NCBI GenBank assembly: GCA_964645815.1 | Contig: CAZYCR010000018.1 | Span: 1-18,111, forward strand | DNA: 18,111 nucleotides | Source: JAHISC01 sp964645815 | GTDB lineage: Bacteria > Patescibacteriota > Patescibacteriia > UBA9934 | Direction: 5' to 3' | In this document: positions 5,783 to 12,678 of the stretch, one piece after another | Position numbering within the stretch: position 1 is the first letter of the stretch | Layout: each line of letters starts with the position of its first letter | Program-made: the position numbers and the translations under genes | Notes under the pieces: generated by a model | The model's database searches: none | What the model was told of the DNA's origin: nothing | Seen by the model: only the letters and a program-made list of their open reading frames with translations

Positions 5783-6472
5783 ATGAAAAAAGGAAATTTT
5801 ATTGTTATCGATGGAACTGATGGTAGCGGTAAAGCGACTCAAACCAAGCTCCTAGTGGAGCGAATGCGGCGAGAAAATCTCTTGGTGGAGACAATTTCTT
5901 TCCCGCAGTATGGTAAAAAGAGCGCCGGTCCTTTGGAGGAGTACTTATCAGGTGCCTATGGTGAGGCTGATGATGTTGGACCATATGCAGCTTCAGTGCT
6001 TTACGCTGTTGATCGTTTCGATGCCGCCGGTAAGATCAAAAAATGGTTAGAAAGTGGCATCAATGTTATAGCTGATCGCTATGTTGGTTCAAACATGGGT
6101 CACCAAGGTTCAAAAATCGAAGATGCCGCAGAACGTCAGAAGTATTTTGAATGGAATGAACATTTCGAGCATGAAATCATGGGCAGCCCAAAACCTAATT
6201 TGAACATTGTGCTCCACATTCCCTACCAAGTCTCTTTGGAACTGATGAGCGCGAGAACTGCCGCTCACGGTGAAAAACATCAGTTGAAGCATGATATCCA
6301 TGAAAGCAATCCAGATCATCTACGCCGCGCCGAAGTTTCCTACCTGCACTTGGTTGATCTGTATGATTATTTTAAAATGATTGAGTGCCTTGAATCTGGA
6401 AAACTTTTGCCCCCAGAGACCATTCACGAGAACGTCTGGCAGCTCATTAATTCGCAACTAAAATTAGACTAA
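5783..6472 (+). CDS. tmk: Thymidylate kinase
   Basis: 229 residues, slightly above the common 205-215. The P-loop is GTDGSGKATQ (11-20); DRF (78-80) and DRYVGSNMGHQG (98-109) follow, the latter matching the dTMP-binding/DRY region. VLHIPYQVSLELM precedes the lid-like segment with charged residues (about 159-178). It phosphorylates dTMP to dTDP, the step directly after the thymidylate synthesis operon encoded divergently upstream. There is no Shine-Dalgarno sequence and the -10 box lies six bases before the ATG, so the mRNA is probably leaderless. Two membrane protein genes follow with a 2-base gap and are probably co-transcribed. A broader dNMP kinase specificity cannot be excluded; if the upstream enzyme makes 5-methyl-dCMP this would matter. 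Confidence 0.93.
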   Translation: MKKGNFIVIDGTDGSGKATQTKLLVERMRRENLLVETISFPQYGKKSAGPLEEYLSGAYGEADDVGPYAASVLYAVDRFDAAGKIKKWLESGINVIADRYVGSNMGHQGSKIEDAAERQKYFEWNEHFEHEIMGSPKPNLNIVLHIPYQVSLELMSARTAAHGEKHQLKHDIHESNPDHLRRAEVSYLHLVDLYDYFKMIECLESGKLLPPETIHENVWQLINSQLKLD

Positions 6473-6474
6473 TT

Positions 6475-7353
6475 ATGGATAAACTCATTTCGATTGGCCA
6501 AATCTTAGACCAAAGCATTGATCACTATGCTAAATTCTTTAAAGATCTGATGAAATTTTCTCTGTGGTTTCTGATTATAACTGCACTTTTCATTATTGCT
6601 GGTCTCATGTTGCCACTTGGTGACGTTACAGCTCTTGCAGTAGAGAATTTCGGTGGTTGGTGGCTTGTTGGTTCAATTATCATGGTGGTTTCCAGTTTAA
6701 TAGTTGCCCCGATCGTCTCCTTGTGGATTTACTTGAGTTTAGTAGAGACGATCGACAAAGAACGACTCAATCAAGTAGTTGATCACAAAGCGATCGCGAA
6801 GATGAGCTGGAAAAAATTCTTGCCTTACGCTTGGGTGGTAGTTTTGCGCACACTGGTTCTTTTAATTCCAGCGCTTGCCATTGTTCCTGGACTTATATTA
6901 ATTGTTGTCAATCTCATGACCGATGGTGGAGTTTGGTTGGGTACAATGAGTATTTTATTAACCTTCTTAGGTACTCTAGTTGGTTTGGTATTCTTGTTCA
7001 TCTTGGCGATTCAGTTAAATTTTGTTGGCTTTTCCATGATTTTGGAAAACAACAGGGGCTCTGCTGCACTCAAAAACTCGCGTCGCTTGGTTAAAGGACG
7101 TTTTTGGCATACTTTTGTTCGATTGCTGATCCCAAAAATAGTTTTTACAGCAGCCTTGGTCATCTCTCAATTTATTCTCTTCTCGATCAGCTCCCCAATC
7201 ATTGCAGTCGGAATAGGCAACAGTGGTTTTGCTCTTCATTTGGCCGATGTCATCAACAACCTAATTAGTGGCGGATTAACAGTTCTCTCTTTGCCATTGT
7301 TTATTATCGCGGATTATCTAATCTATGACAGCCTCCGCAAAACAAAAAAGTAA
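6475..7353 (+). CDS. Six-TM membrane protein, GPDPase-membrane-domain/YciC-like
   Basis: 292 residues, mostly hydrophobic. I see about six membrane segments near 28-47, 63-89, 118-147, 158-185, 216-245 and 260-284. The cytoplasmic-looking loop SAALKNSRRLVKGRFWHTF (196-214) with an upstream IVPGLIL (136-142) is the pattern of membrane proteins annotated as glycerophosphoryl-diester-phosphodiesterase membrane domain or YciC-like families; no enzymatic motif is present. The gene starts two bases after the tmk stop and overlaps the next gene by 29 bases, so the three form one transcription unit. It resembles its downstream neighbour in motif order, so the two look like diverged tandem paralogues, possibly forming a heteromeric membrane complex. 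Function unknown. Confidence 0.75.
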   Translation: MDKLISIGQILDQSIDHYAKFFKDLMKFSLWFLIITALFIIAGLMLPLGDVTALAVENFGGWWLVGSIIMVVSSLIVAPIVSLWIYLSLVETIDKERLNQVVDHKAIAKMSWKKFLPYAWVVVLRTLVLLIPALAIVPGLILIVVNLMTDGGVWLGTMSILLTFLGTLVGLVFLFILAIQLNFVGFSMILENNRGSAALKNSRRLVKGRFWHTFVRLLIPKIVFTAALVISQFILFSISSPIIAVGIGNSGFALHLADVINNLISGGLTVLSLPLFIIADYLIYDSLRKTKK

Positions 7354-8071
7354 ACAAATTCCCAATACACTGGAACTGATTCAATCGACTTGGCGGATTT
7401 ATCAAAAAAACTTTGGCTTAATTTTTGGCTTCGCGGCCTGGCTTTTATTGCCGGTCGCGATTTCTTTTTTTGCTGATTTAAGTTTTGACTCATCGACAGC
7501 AGTTTTTGTTAAAATTATCTGTCTTCTGGGTTTTTATCCGGTAATTAGTATCTGGGTTTCTTTGGCAATTATTCTTTTAATCCCTGACCTCTATAAAAAT
7601 AAACCGGCTCGTCTGAATGACTTGAATGCTCGTATTCGTCGAGCAGCCATTCCATTCTTCTTGGCCGTTGTAGTGGTTAATCTCATTGAAATAATCGGGC
7701 TCTTGGCTTTTATTGTCCCAGGAATAATTCTTAGCGTCTGGCTTGCTTTTACAACTATAATTATTGTCTTGGAGCACAAAGACATAATTGCCGCCATGAG
7801 ATCGAGTAAAGAGTTAACCAAAGGAAAATTCTTCCCTATTCTATTTAGATTCACTGGAGCGATCGTTATCTTTCTAGCTCTCTATCTTGGTCTTAACTTA
7901 TTGGTTAGTATAATTTTTGCCTCGGCTCTCGGTACTGACTTGGCCGGATATCTAGTTGCTGCCCCACCTCTTGGCGAACAAGTCATTTCACAAATTATTG
8001 ATATTTTCTGTTTTCCAATGCTCATAATTTTCAGCACCATCTTCTATCTTGAACTAAAAGAGGCCGCTTGA
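7325..8071 (+). CDS. Polytopic membrane protein, paralogue of the preceding gene
   Basis: 248 residues. After a basic, Gln/Lys-rich N-terminus (1-12), hydrophobic segments lie at about 31-50, 58-88, 109-149 (two spans), 173-203 and 222-242. The pair of motifs FIVPGIIL (129-136) and RSSKELTKGKFFPILFRF (159-176) matches IVPGLIL and NSRRLVKGRFWHTFVRL of the upstream gene, supporting a tandem duplication followed by divergence. The start ATG at 7325 lies within the upstream gene (29-base overlap), so translation is probably coupled; no Shine-Dalgarno site is seen. The stop TGA at 8069-8071 overlaps the gatB -35 box. No catalytic motif; function unknown. Confidence 0.75.
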   Translation: MTASAKQKSKQIPNTLELIQSTWRIYQKNFGLIFGFAAWLLLPVAISFFADLSFDSSTAVFVKIICLLGFYPVISIWVSLAIILLIPDLYKNKPARLNDLNARIRRAAIPFFLAVVVVNLIEIIGLLAFIVPGIILSVWLAFTTIIIVLEHKDIIAAMRSSKELTKGKFFPILFRFTGAIVIFLALYLGLNLLVSIIFASALGTDLAGYLVAAPPLGEQVISQIIDIFCFPMLIIFSTIFYLELKEAA

Positions 8072-8096
8072 GCTGGTGGCTAGCTCGTGCTAAACT
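8068..8096 (+). promoter_or_regulatory. Promoter of gatB, leaderless arrangement
   Basis: TTGAGC (8068-8073), 17-bp spacer ending TGC, then TAAACT (8091-8096). The predicted transcription start is about 8103-8106, at the gatB ATG 8106. An earlier ATG at 8101 is out of frame and stops after two codons. Confidence 0.65.
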
Positions 8097-8105
8097 GGCC
8101 ATGAT

Positions 8106-9614
8106 ATGAATTTGCAACCCGTCATTGGTCTGGAAACCCATGTCCAGCTCAAAACAAAAACAAAAATGTTCTCTAGTGAAAGCAACGATAGTGAGAACGT
8201 GGCTCCAAACACTAATATTTCAGCCATCAGTCTTGGTCATCCGGGAGTTTTGCCAACACCTAATGAGCAAGCAATTCGTTGGGCTATTCTTTTGAGTTTG
8301 GCACTAAATGGTGAGATTGCCAAAGAAAGCAAATTTGACCGCAAACATTATTACTATCCTGACCTTCCAAAAGGCTATCAGATTTCTCAATTTGATCAGC
8401 CGATTATGCAAAACGGTAGCCTGACTTTTAAAGTTCCTGAAGAAGGTGAAACGACAATCAGATTGGAAAGATTGCATTTGGAAGAAGACGCTGCCAAAAA
8501 TATTCATGGAAGTGATGGACGAACATATGTCGATTACAACCGAGCCGGTTCACCGTTGTGTGAAATTGTTACCAGACCTGATTTCCATTCAGCAGCGGCG
8601 GCTAAAGCATATTTGCATGAGCTTCGTTTGTTAGTAAGAACTTTGGGAATTTCAGATGGCGACATGGAAAAAGGTCAGCTGCGGTGTGATGTTAATATTT
8701 CTCTTCGCGAAGTTGATGAGGATGGTAAGCCTCTCGAAACAGAGTTGCATCCAAAAACTGAAATTAAAAACGTCAACTCATTTAAAGCGGTTGAACGTGC
8801 TATTGAATACGAAATTCAACGACAAACTGAACTTTGGGAAATTGGTACGCCACCTGCAGGAACAACGACTCGCGGCTGGGATGAAAATAAGCAGCGCACC
8901 GTTGATCAGCGAAGCAAAGAAGACTCGGCTGATTATCGATATTTCCCTGAACCAGATATTCCACCAATGGATTTACATGATCTCACGGAAGAAATTAGAA
9001 GACGAATCCCAGAGTTGCCGGCTGCCAAGCGACAACGGTTTGAAGATGAGTACAGCTTTAAACCAACAGACATCGAACAAATGATCGAGTTACCGGCCGT
9101 GGCGAACTTTGTGGAAGCTTCTATGAGCGAGTTGTCAGCTTGGCTGGAAGCTAGCCCTGAAATTGAAGCAGCTGAAGTTGAAGAAAAAAGAGAAAAGCTG
9201 GCTAAACTTTTCTCTGGTTGGCTCTTGAGTAAACTCTTGGGTATTTTGGCAGATCGCAAGATCGGTTTTGAAATAATGAAAATCACCCCGGAAAATTTTG
9301 CTGAATTTATAATTCTCATGGCCGAAGGAAAAATTACCGGTGCTTCTGGACTCAAAGTGTTAAATAGAATGCTCGATGATGGAATTGATCCAAGTCAGGC
9401 GGTTGAGGAATTGGGAGCTGAAAAATTGGATAATGCTGCAGAACTACAAGAGCTAGTTAACGGACTTTTGCTCGATCATCCAGCCGAGGTTGAACGCTAC
9501 AAAAACGGAGAAACAAAACTTCTGGCCTTTTTCCTGGGCCTAGTTATGAAAGAAACGCAAGGTAAGGCAGATCCGCAGACTGCGGCCAGAATTATTACTG
9601 ATACTATTGGTTAA
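8106..9614 (+). CDS. gatB: Asp-tRNA(Asn)/Glu-tRNA(Gln) amidotransferase subunit B
   Basis: 502 residues, near the usual 475-500. It has the GatB opening VIGLETHVQLKTKTKMFS (6-23), KHYYYPDLPKGYQISQFD (79-96), RLERLHLEEDAAKNIH (119-134), the signature DYNRAGSPLCEIVTRPD (143-159), RCDVNISL (about 199-206), NVNSFKAVERAIEYE and SADYRYFPEPDIPP, then a C-terminal GatB/Yqey helical domain (about 360-500). GatB phosphorylates mischarged Glu-tRNA(Gln)/Asp-tRNA(Asn) and passes it to the ammonia released by GatA. Neither gatA nor gatC is adjacent, so the subunits are encoded apart. Own promoter and a probable leaderless transcript. Just after the stop, GCCAAAA/TTTTGGGC (9620-9640) is a small terminator-like hairpin that overlaps the promoter of the next RNA. 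Confidence 0.97.
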   Translation: MNLQPVIGLETHVQLKTKTKMFSSESNDSENVAPNTNISAISLGHPGVLPTPNEQAIRWAILLSLALNGEIAKESKFDRKHYYYPDLPKGYQISQFDQPIMQNGSLTFKVPEEGETTIRLERLHLEEDAAKNIHGSDGRTYVDYNRAGSPLCEIVTRPDFHSAAAAKAYLHELRLLVRTLGISDGDMEKGQLRCDVNISLREVDEDGKPLETELHPKTEIKNVNSFKAVERAIEYEIQRQTELWEIGTPPAGTTTRGWDENKQRTVDQRSKEDSADYRYFPEPDIPPMDLHDLTEEIRRRIPELPAAKRQRFEDEYSFKPTDIEQMIELPAVANFVEASMSELSAWLEASPEIEAAEVEEKREKLAKLFSGWLLSKLLGILADRKIGFEIMKITPENFAEFIILMAEGKITGASGLKVLNRMLDDGIDPSQAVEELGAEKLDNAAELQELVNGLLLDHPAEVERYKNGETKLLAFFLGLVMKETQGKADPQTAARIITDTIG

Positions 9615-9617
9615 TGG

Positions 9618-9646
9618 TTGCCAAAATCTAACTTTTGGGCTATATT
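9618..9646 (+). promoter_or_regulatory. Promoter of the candidate small RNA
   Basis: TTGCCA (9618-9623), 17-bp spacer, TATATT (9641-9646). It begins four bases after the gatB stop and points at the structured segment starting near 9653. Confidence 0.7.
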
Positions 9647-9652
9647 TTTGTT

Positions 9653-9811
9653 GTTGCCTGCTGCAGAGTGTTCCGGACTCCTTTCGAAGACCTCTACCCA
9701 AACTTCCCCCCATTCGAGCGGACTCTGTAGCAGGTAACACTCTTCTCTTGCGCTTTATGAGCGCGTTCTACGCCACCCCAGCCGCCTCTGCGGCTGGGGA
9801 GCTTCTTTTTT
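9653..9811 (+). ncRNA. Candidate stand-alone structured small RNA (about 155 nt), family not recognised
   Basis: Predicted start is G9653. The first 17 bases, GTTGCCTGCTGCAGAGT (9653-9669), pair along their whole length with ACTCTGTAGCAGGTAAC (9722-9738), with two G-U wobbles. Inside this helix CCG and TTCGAA pair with TTCGAG and CGG, leaving a C-rich loop (about 9690-9711, ACCTCTACCCAAACTTCCCC region) and a CTCCTTT stretch that look able to pair with purine-rich, Shine-Dalgarno-like targets. A small hairpin GCGCT/AGCGC (about 9750-9764) follows and a terminator closes the unit. I do not see the SRP GGAAGG loop, tmRNA or RNase P landmarks. A 6S-like RNA is conceivable because of the long closed hairpin with an unpaired interior, but nothing proves it. 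The 68-codon open frame across this region is rejected as a gene. Confidence 0.6.
9776..9811 (+). terminator. Terminator of the small RNA unit
   Basis: CCCCAGCCGC (9776-9785) pairs with GCGGCTGGGG (9790-9799), 10 GC-rich pairs with loop CTCT, followed by AGCTTCTTTTTT. The T-run is only on the plus strand, so it serves the rightward RNA and not miaA. Confidence 0.9.
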
Positions 9812-10763
9812 AAGCCAAGAATTCTTTTACCAAAGTCATAGCCTCTTCTGAATTTTTAATCCAGTGGAAGCGGCTATCTCGTCGAAACCAAGTCAATTGA
9901 CGTTTGGCATAATGACGAGTGTCTTGTTTTAAAATTTCAATTGCATCGGCAAGTTTCATGTAACCGGAAAGAAAAGCACAAATTTGTCGATAACCAATTC
10001 CGGTCATAGCATTAACTTCGCAACCATATTTTTCTTTAAGGCTGCGAACTTCATCAACTAAACCTTCGGCGATCATTTTATCGACTCGTTCATCGATACG
10101 TTCGTAAAGTAGTTCTCGATCAACATCTATAGCTAACATTAAAGCCTCATATTTTTGTTGGCCTTTGTTTTGATTTTTGGACAATGGTTTGCCGCTCATC
10201 TTTAAAATTTCTATTGCTCTTATCAGGCGGCGGCGATTATTCTGATCAATCGTGTCTGCTGTTTCCGGATCTTGCTCTTCGATTTTTGAAAAAAGCTCCT
10301 CGTTAGATAGTTGTTCTAATTGTTTTCTCAACTCTAGATTAGGTTCGATCGAGGTAAAAGAAAGATTATCAACTACGGCCTCAAGATAGAGCCCGGTACC
10401 GCCAGCCAAAATCGGCAAACGACCGCGCTTCAAAATACTCTTTATTTTATGCTCGGCGTATTCTTTGAATTGTGCAGCAGTAAAAGAATCGTCAGGATCG
10501 ACTAAATTAAAACCCCAGTGTTCAACACCGTCAACCATTAGAGGCTTATCTGAAAATAGATCAGAAATATCTTTCTTTTGTGCCTGAGGAAGTGCTTTCG
10601 ACTTCCCTTCTGGTTTAGCCGTACCAATGTTCATCTCTCGATAAATCGTTCGGGAATCAGCTGAAATAACCTCGCCGTTAAATTGTTTGGCGATTTGAAT
10701 AGCTAGATCTGTTTTGCCGGAAGCCGTGGCACCGGCAATAATAATAATTTTTGGTTTGGGCAT
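9810..10763 (-). CDS. miaA: tRNA dimethylallyltransferase
   Basis: 317 residues, normal length. P-loop GATASGKT (11-18), ISADSRTIYREMNIGTAKP (33-51), the GGTGLY motif (121-126), NNRRRLIRAIEILK (about 174-187), MTGIGYRQ (about 252-259) and YAKRQLTWFRRD (about 285-296) are all in family order. MiaA transfers a dimethylallyl group to N6 of A37 in tRNAs that read UNN codons. Start ATG 10763 has a weak GGAA seven bases upstream. GC-rich cassette 2 lies immediately upstream on the same strand, but its terminator ends only about 20 bases from the miaA start, so miaA must use a promoter overlapping that terminator (a TAGAAT box sits ten bases before ATG) or depend on read-through. The convergent small-RNA terminator runs into its stop codon. 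Confidence 0.96.
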   Translation of the reverse strand: MPKPKIIIIAGATASGKTDLAIQIAKQFNGEVISADSRTIYREMNIGTAKPEGKSKALPQAQKKDISDLFSDKPLMVDGVEHWGFNLVDPDDSFTAAQFKEYAEHKIKSILKRGRLPILAGGTGLYLEAVVDNLSFTSIEPNLELRKQLEQLSNEELFSKIEEQDPETADTIDQNNRRRLIRAIEILKMSGKPLSKNQNKGQQKYEALMLAIDVDRELLYERIDERVDKMIAEGLVDEVRSLKEKYGCEVNAMTGIGYRQICAFLSGYMKLADAIEILKQDTRHYAKRQLTWFRRDSRFHWIKNSEEAMTLVKEFLA

Positions 10764-10785
10764 AATATTTCCAATTCTAACCCAT

Positions 10786-10816
10786 AAAAGCGAAGACGGC
10801 CACCGAAGTGACCGTC
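10786..10816 (-). terminator. Terminator of cassette 2, sharing its hairpin with cassette 3
   Basis: As minus-strand RNA, GACGGUCAC pairs with GUGGCCGUC (one G-U) around a UUCG loop closed by C-G, the very stable cUUCGg tetraloop, followed by TTCGCTTTT. The 24 bases 10793-10816 are identical to 12091-12114. The hairpin begins within the TGA stop codon of the cassette 2 gene. Confidence 0.85.
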
Positions 10817-11414
10817 ACGCGAGTCGAGCTGCGACCTCTGGTGGGACAAGCGCGACCACGACCTGGCGAGCCAGGTGTGCCACACCGTCCACCGCGAGCT
10901 CTTCCTTGCTACCAGGCGCCGGGAAGCGACCATGGTGAGCAAAGAACCGCTCGTAGGCTGCAGTTTCGGCGATCTTGACGACCGCCGTCCACGCCTCGAG
11001 CGTGGGATAGAGTTGATGGGACTTGCGAAGCCACATCAGCTCGTCGCCGCGACTGATCGTGAGGATCAGTCGCCGCGCTTCCCAGAAGTGAGTGAGTGGC
11101 CGTCGCCGGGCACCCTTCTTCTGGCCCTCGACTGGTAGTCTGCGGATCGCGTCCGCTACTATCAGTTCGAGTTCCCTCCGTTCTTCCCTTGCCTGGCGCA
11201 AGTTAGACCAGAGGTGTTCTCCCTCTCCTTTTCCCCGACGAAATTCGAGATCTCGTGGGGTAGGAATCAAATAACTTATTAGCTGGCACGCCAGGTGCGC
11301 CAGCCGGTGGTCGATGTTCACCGTGAGCTCGACCACCTCCCCGCCTTGCGGCGGCAGAGAGGGCCTGAGCTCACTCTGGCAGGTATGATCCTGCCAAAAA
11401 GCCAGCTCAGCCAT
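10815..11414 (-). CDS. Orphan soluble protein in GC-rich cassette 2
   Basis: 199 residues from ATG 11414; a G-rich Shine-Dalgarno run (GGAGGGGG) ends a few bases upstream. I do not recognise the protein. It is Arg/Leu/Ala-rich and likely helical, with no membrane span or signal peptide. Two segments resemble each other: ELTVNIDHRLAHLACQLISYL (about 29-49) and ELAVDGVAHLARQVVVALVP (about 171-190). The similarity is also seen in the DNA (CTGGC..GCCAGGTG.GCCA at 10863 and 11283), so an internal duplication is likely. Bases 10981-11040 hold 37 G/C of 60, far above flanking genes. Own promoter and terminator; monocistronic. A Trp-rich stretch (THFWEARRLILTISRGDELMW) lies in the middle. Function unknown. 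Confidence 0.6.
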   Translation of the reverse strand: MAELAFWQDHTCQSELRPSLPPQGGEVVELTVNIDHRLAHLACQLISYLIPTPRDLEFRRGKGEGEHLWSNLRQAREERRELELIVADAIRRLPVEGQKKGARRRPLTHFWEARRLILTISRGDELMWLRKSHQLYPTLEAWTAVVKIAETAAYERFFAHHGRFPAPGSKEELAVDGVAHLARQVVVALVPPEVAARLA

Positions 11415-11442
11415 GTGTTAACCCCCTCCAGGTTGACGGCAT

Positions 11443-11471
11443 AATGTAGCATATTTTAGCGAAAAAGTCAA
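11443..11471 (-). promoter_or_regulatory. Promoter of cassette 2
   Basis: Minus strand: TTGACT (11466-11471), 17-bp spacer, TACATT (11443-11448). It lies back to back with the promoter of the rightward gene at 11537. Confidence 0.7.
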
Positions 11472-11478
11472 GTCCAGA

Positions 11479-11509
11479 TTGACACAAAATAACAAATAAA
11501 TGCTATAAT
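11479..11509 (+). promoter_or_regulatory. Promoter of the acidic protein gene at 11537
   Basis: TTGACA (11479-11484) and extended -10 TGCTATAAT (hexamer 11504-11509) with a longer than usual 19-bp spacer. The 5' UTR is about 20 bases of almost pure A/T with no Shine-Dalgarno site. Confidence 0.65.
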
Positions 11510-11536
11510 TAGGCTATAAATATTTATTTTTTTATT

Positions 11537-12046
11537 ATGGTAAAAATGCCTGAATCTTTCAGAAGGCGTCAAAAAGAAACTGAATCTTTTGAGATGCCGG
11601 CGGAGGAACCAGAAATAGTGGAAATGCCAGAAGCAACTCAAGAGGAAATCGAATCTGAAGAAGAGGTTGGCATCGGATCAGTCGGTATCGAGATGATGGA
11701 GGAAAGTGACGTGGAAAAACAGTTAAGAGAGACAGCCGAAAAACTTCAATCTATTAAGGATCAAATTGGTCTCCTTAATGAAGCTTGGAATAAATTAGTG
11801 AAAGAAAACTTAGTAAATTACGAAGAATATGTTGGTTTAGATCCGACTGAAGATATGACCGAAGTGATAGCTTCCGCCAGTGATGAAGAAAAGGATGCAT
11901 TGGAAAAAATTTCGAAGTCCTCAGAAAGACGCGAATTAGCAAATTTAGTTGATCAGCGTGATGAATTACAAACCCTTTACGATTCACTCATACAAACTCA
12001 GGAAATCATGAGGCGTGACGAAGAAAAACAAAGAGAAGCCGCATAA
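11537..12046 (+). CDS. Hypothetical acidic coiled-coil protein
   Basis: 169 residues, highly acidic, with no signal peptide or membrane span. Residues 1-55 are low-complexity, Glu/Met/Pro-rich (EMPAEEPEIVEMPEATQEE). Residues about 57-90 and 118-165 form heptad-like helices (VEKQLRETAEKLQSIKDQI; ANLVDQRDELQTLYDSL) consistent with a coiled-coil hairpin. I do not recognise a family. The base composition is AT-leaning and matches the native genes rather than the GC-rich cassettes on each side. It has its own promoter and a terminator immediately after the stop, so it is a single-gene unit. The start ATG at 11537 follows an A/T-only leader; a second in-frame ATG (codon 4) is possible. Confidence 0.75.
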   Translation: MVKMPESFRRRQKETESFEMPAEEPEIVEMPEATQEEIESEEEVGIGSVGIEMMEESDVEKQLRETAEKLQSIKDQIGLLNEAWNKLVKENLVNYEEYVGLDPTEDMTEVIASASDEEKDALEKISKSSERRELANLVDQRDELQTLYDSLIQTQEIMRRDEEKQREAA

Positions 12047-12054
12047 AAAAGTTA

Positions 12055-12080
12055 CCAGAGTAAATCTCTGGGCTTTTTTA
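12055..12080 (+). terminator. Terminator of the acidic protein gene
   Basis: CCAGAG (12055-12060), loop TAAAT, CTCTGG (12066-12071), then GCTTTTTTA. It stands about ten bases from the oppositely oriented cassette 3 terminator. Confidence 0.85.
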
Positions 12081-12084
12081 TTAC

Positions 12085-12114
12085 AAAAGCAAGACGGCCA
12101 CCGAAGTGACCGTC
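12085..12114 (-). terminator. Terminator of cassette 3, identical hairpin to cassette 2
   Basis: The same cUUCGg-capped 9-bp hairpin as at 10795-10816 is followed by TTGCTTTT on the minus strand. Here it lies about 20 bases past the stop codon instead of overlapping it. Confidence 0.85.
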
Positions 12115-12133
12115 CAAGTAGAGCGGAGGAGAA

Positions 12134-12616
12134 TCAGGGGAAATCAGGCAGCAGAACATGCTTCCCGTCCCCGTCAATCCAATCCTCCGGACGACTGATG
12201 AGCATGGTGAGGTACTCGCATACCTCAACGAGATGGGAGTAAGCCTCCCCATTGTGCACCTCGCGGGCTGGAACCTCCAGCACTCGCGCGATGCACTTCT
12301 CCACACTCAGCCTAACTCGTAGCCAAGACCTGTCCCCGAACGCGTCGCGGATCAGCGGCATCTGGCCCTGGGCCATCAGCCGCAGGCAGGTCTTGACGAG
12401 TCCGTCGTCGGGCGTAGCTGTGCCAAAGGTAGAAACCCACCCCAGCACGTACTCCACGCATTCGATGTCCTGCGAGGACAGTTGCTTCCGAGTCTTCTTG
12501 ACCCAGAGCCCGACGATCTGCTGGCGAACCAGCGAGACCATCGGATGATCTATCTCACGCAGGATCCAATGAACCGGCGTGACCACTCCGTCACGCCGCA
12601 GTGCAGCGCAACTCAT
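12134..12616 (-). CDS. Orphan soluble protein in GC-rich cassette 3
   Basis: 160 residues from ATG 12616, with GGAGG six bases upstream fixing the start. I do not recognise the protein. It appears helical and soluble: LREIDHPMVSLVRQQIVGLW (19-38), SSQDIECVEYVLGWVSTFG (47-65), GLVKTCLRLMAQGQMPLI (72-89), and a C-terminal VEVCEYLTMLISRPEDWID. Five Cys residues are scattered without a metal-binding spacing. Bases 12421-12480 hold 34 G/C of 60, and codons favour C/G endings, unlike neighbours. It has a near-consensus promoter and the same terminator hairpin as cassette 2, so it is monocistronic. No sequence similarity to the cassette 1 or 2 proteins is apparent by eye. Function unknown. Confidence 0.6.
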   Translation of the reverse strand: MSCAALRRDGVVTPVHWILREIDHPMVSLVRQQIVGLWVKKTRKQLSSQDIECVEYVLGWVSTFGTATPDDGLVKTCLRLMAQGQMPLIRDAFGDRSWLRVRLSVEKCIARVLEVPAREVHNGEAYSHLVEVCEYLTMLISRPEDWIDGDGKHVLLPDFP

Positions 12617-12649
12617 GGCCAGCCTCCAAGGCGATTTAAGGAACTTGGG

Positions 12650-12678
12650 ACTTTACTACATAATTGCGATTTTGTCAA
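12650..12678 (-). promoter_or_regulatory. Promoter of cassette 3
   Basis: Minus strand: consensus TTGACA (12673-12678), 17-bp spacer, TAAAGT (12650-12655). Predicted start near 12643 gives a 5' UTR of about 27 bases containing GGAGG (12623-12627). Confidence 0.75.

Noticed and set aside
9607..9813. 68-codon plus-strand open frame after gatB
   Set aside because: It starts inside the gatB 3' end and crosses a promoter, a 17-bp RNA helix and a terminator. The region is better explained as a small RNA.
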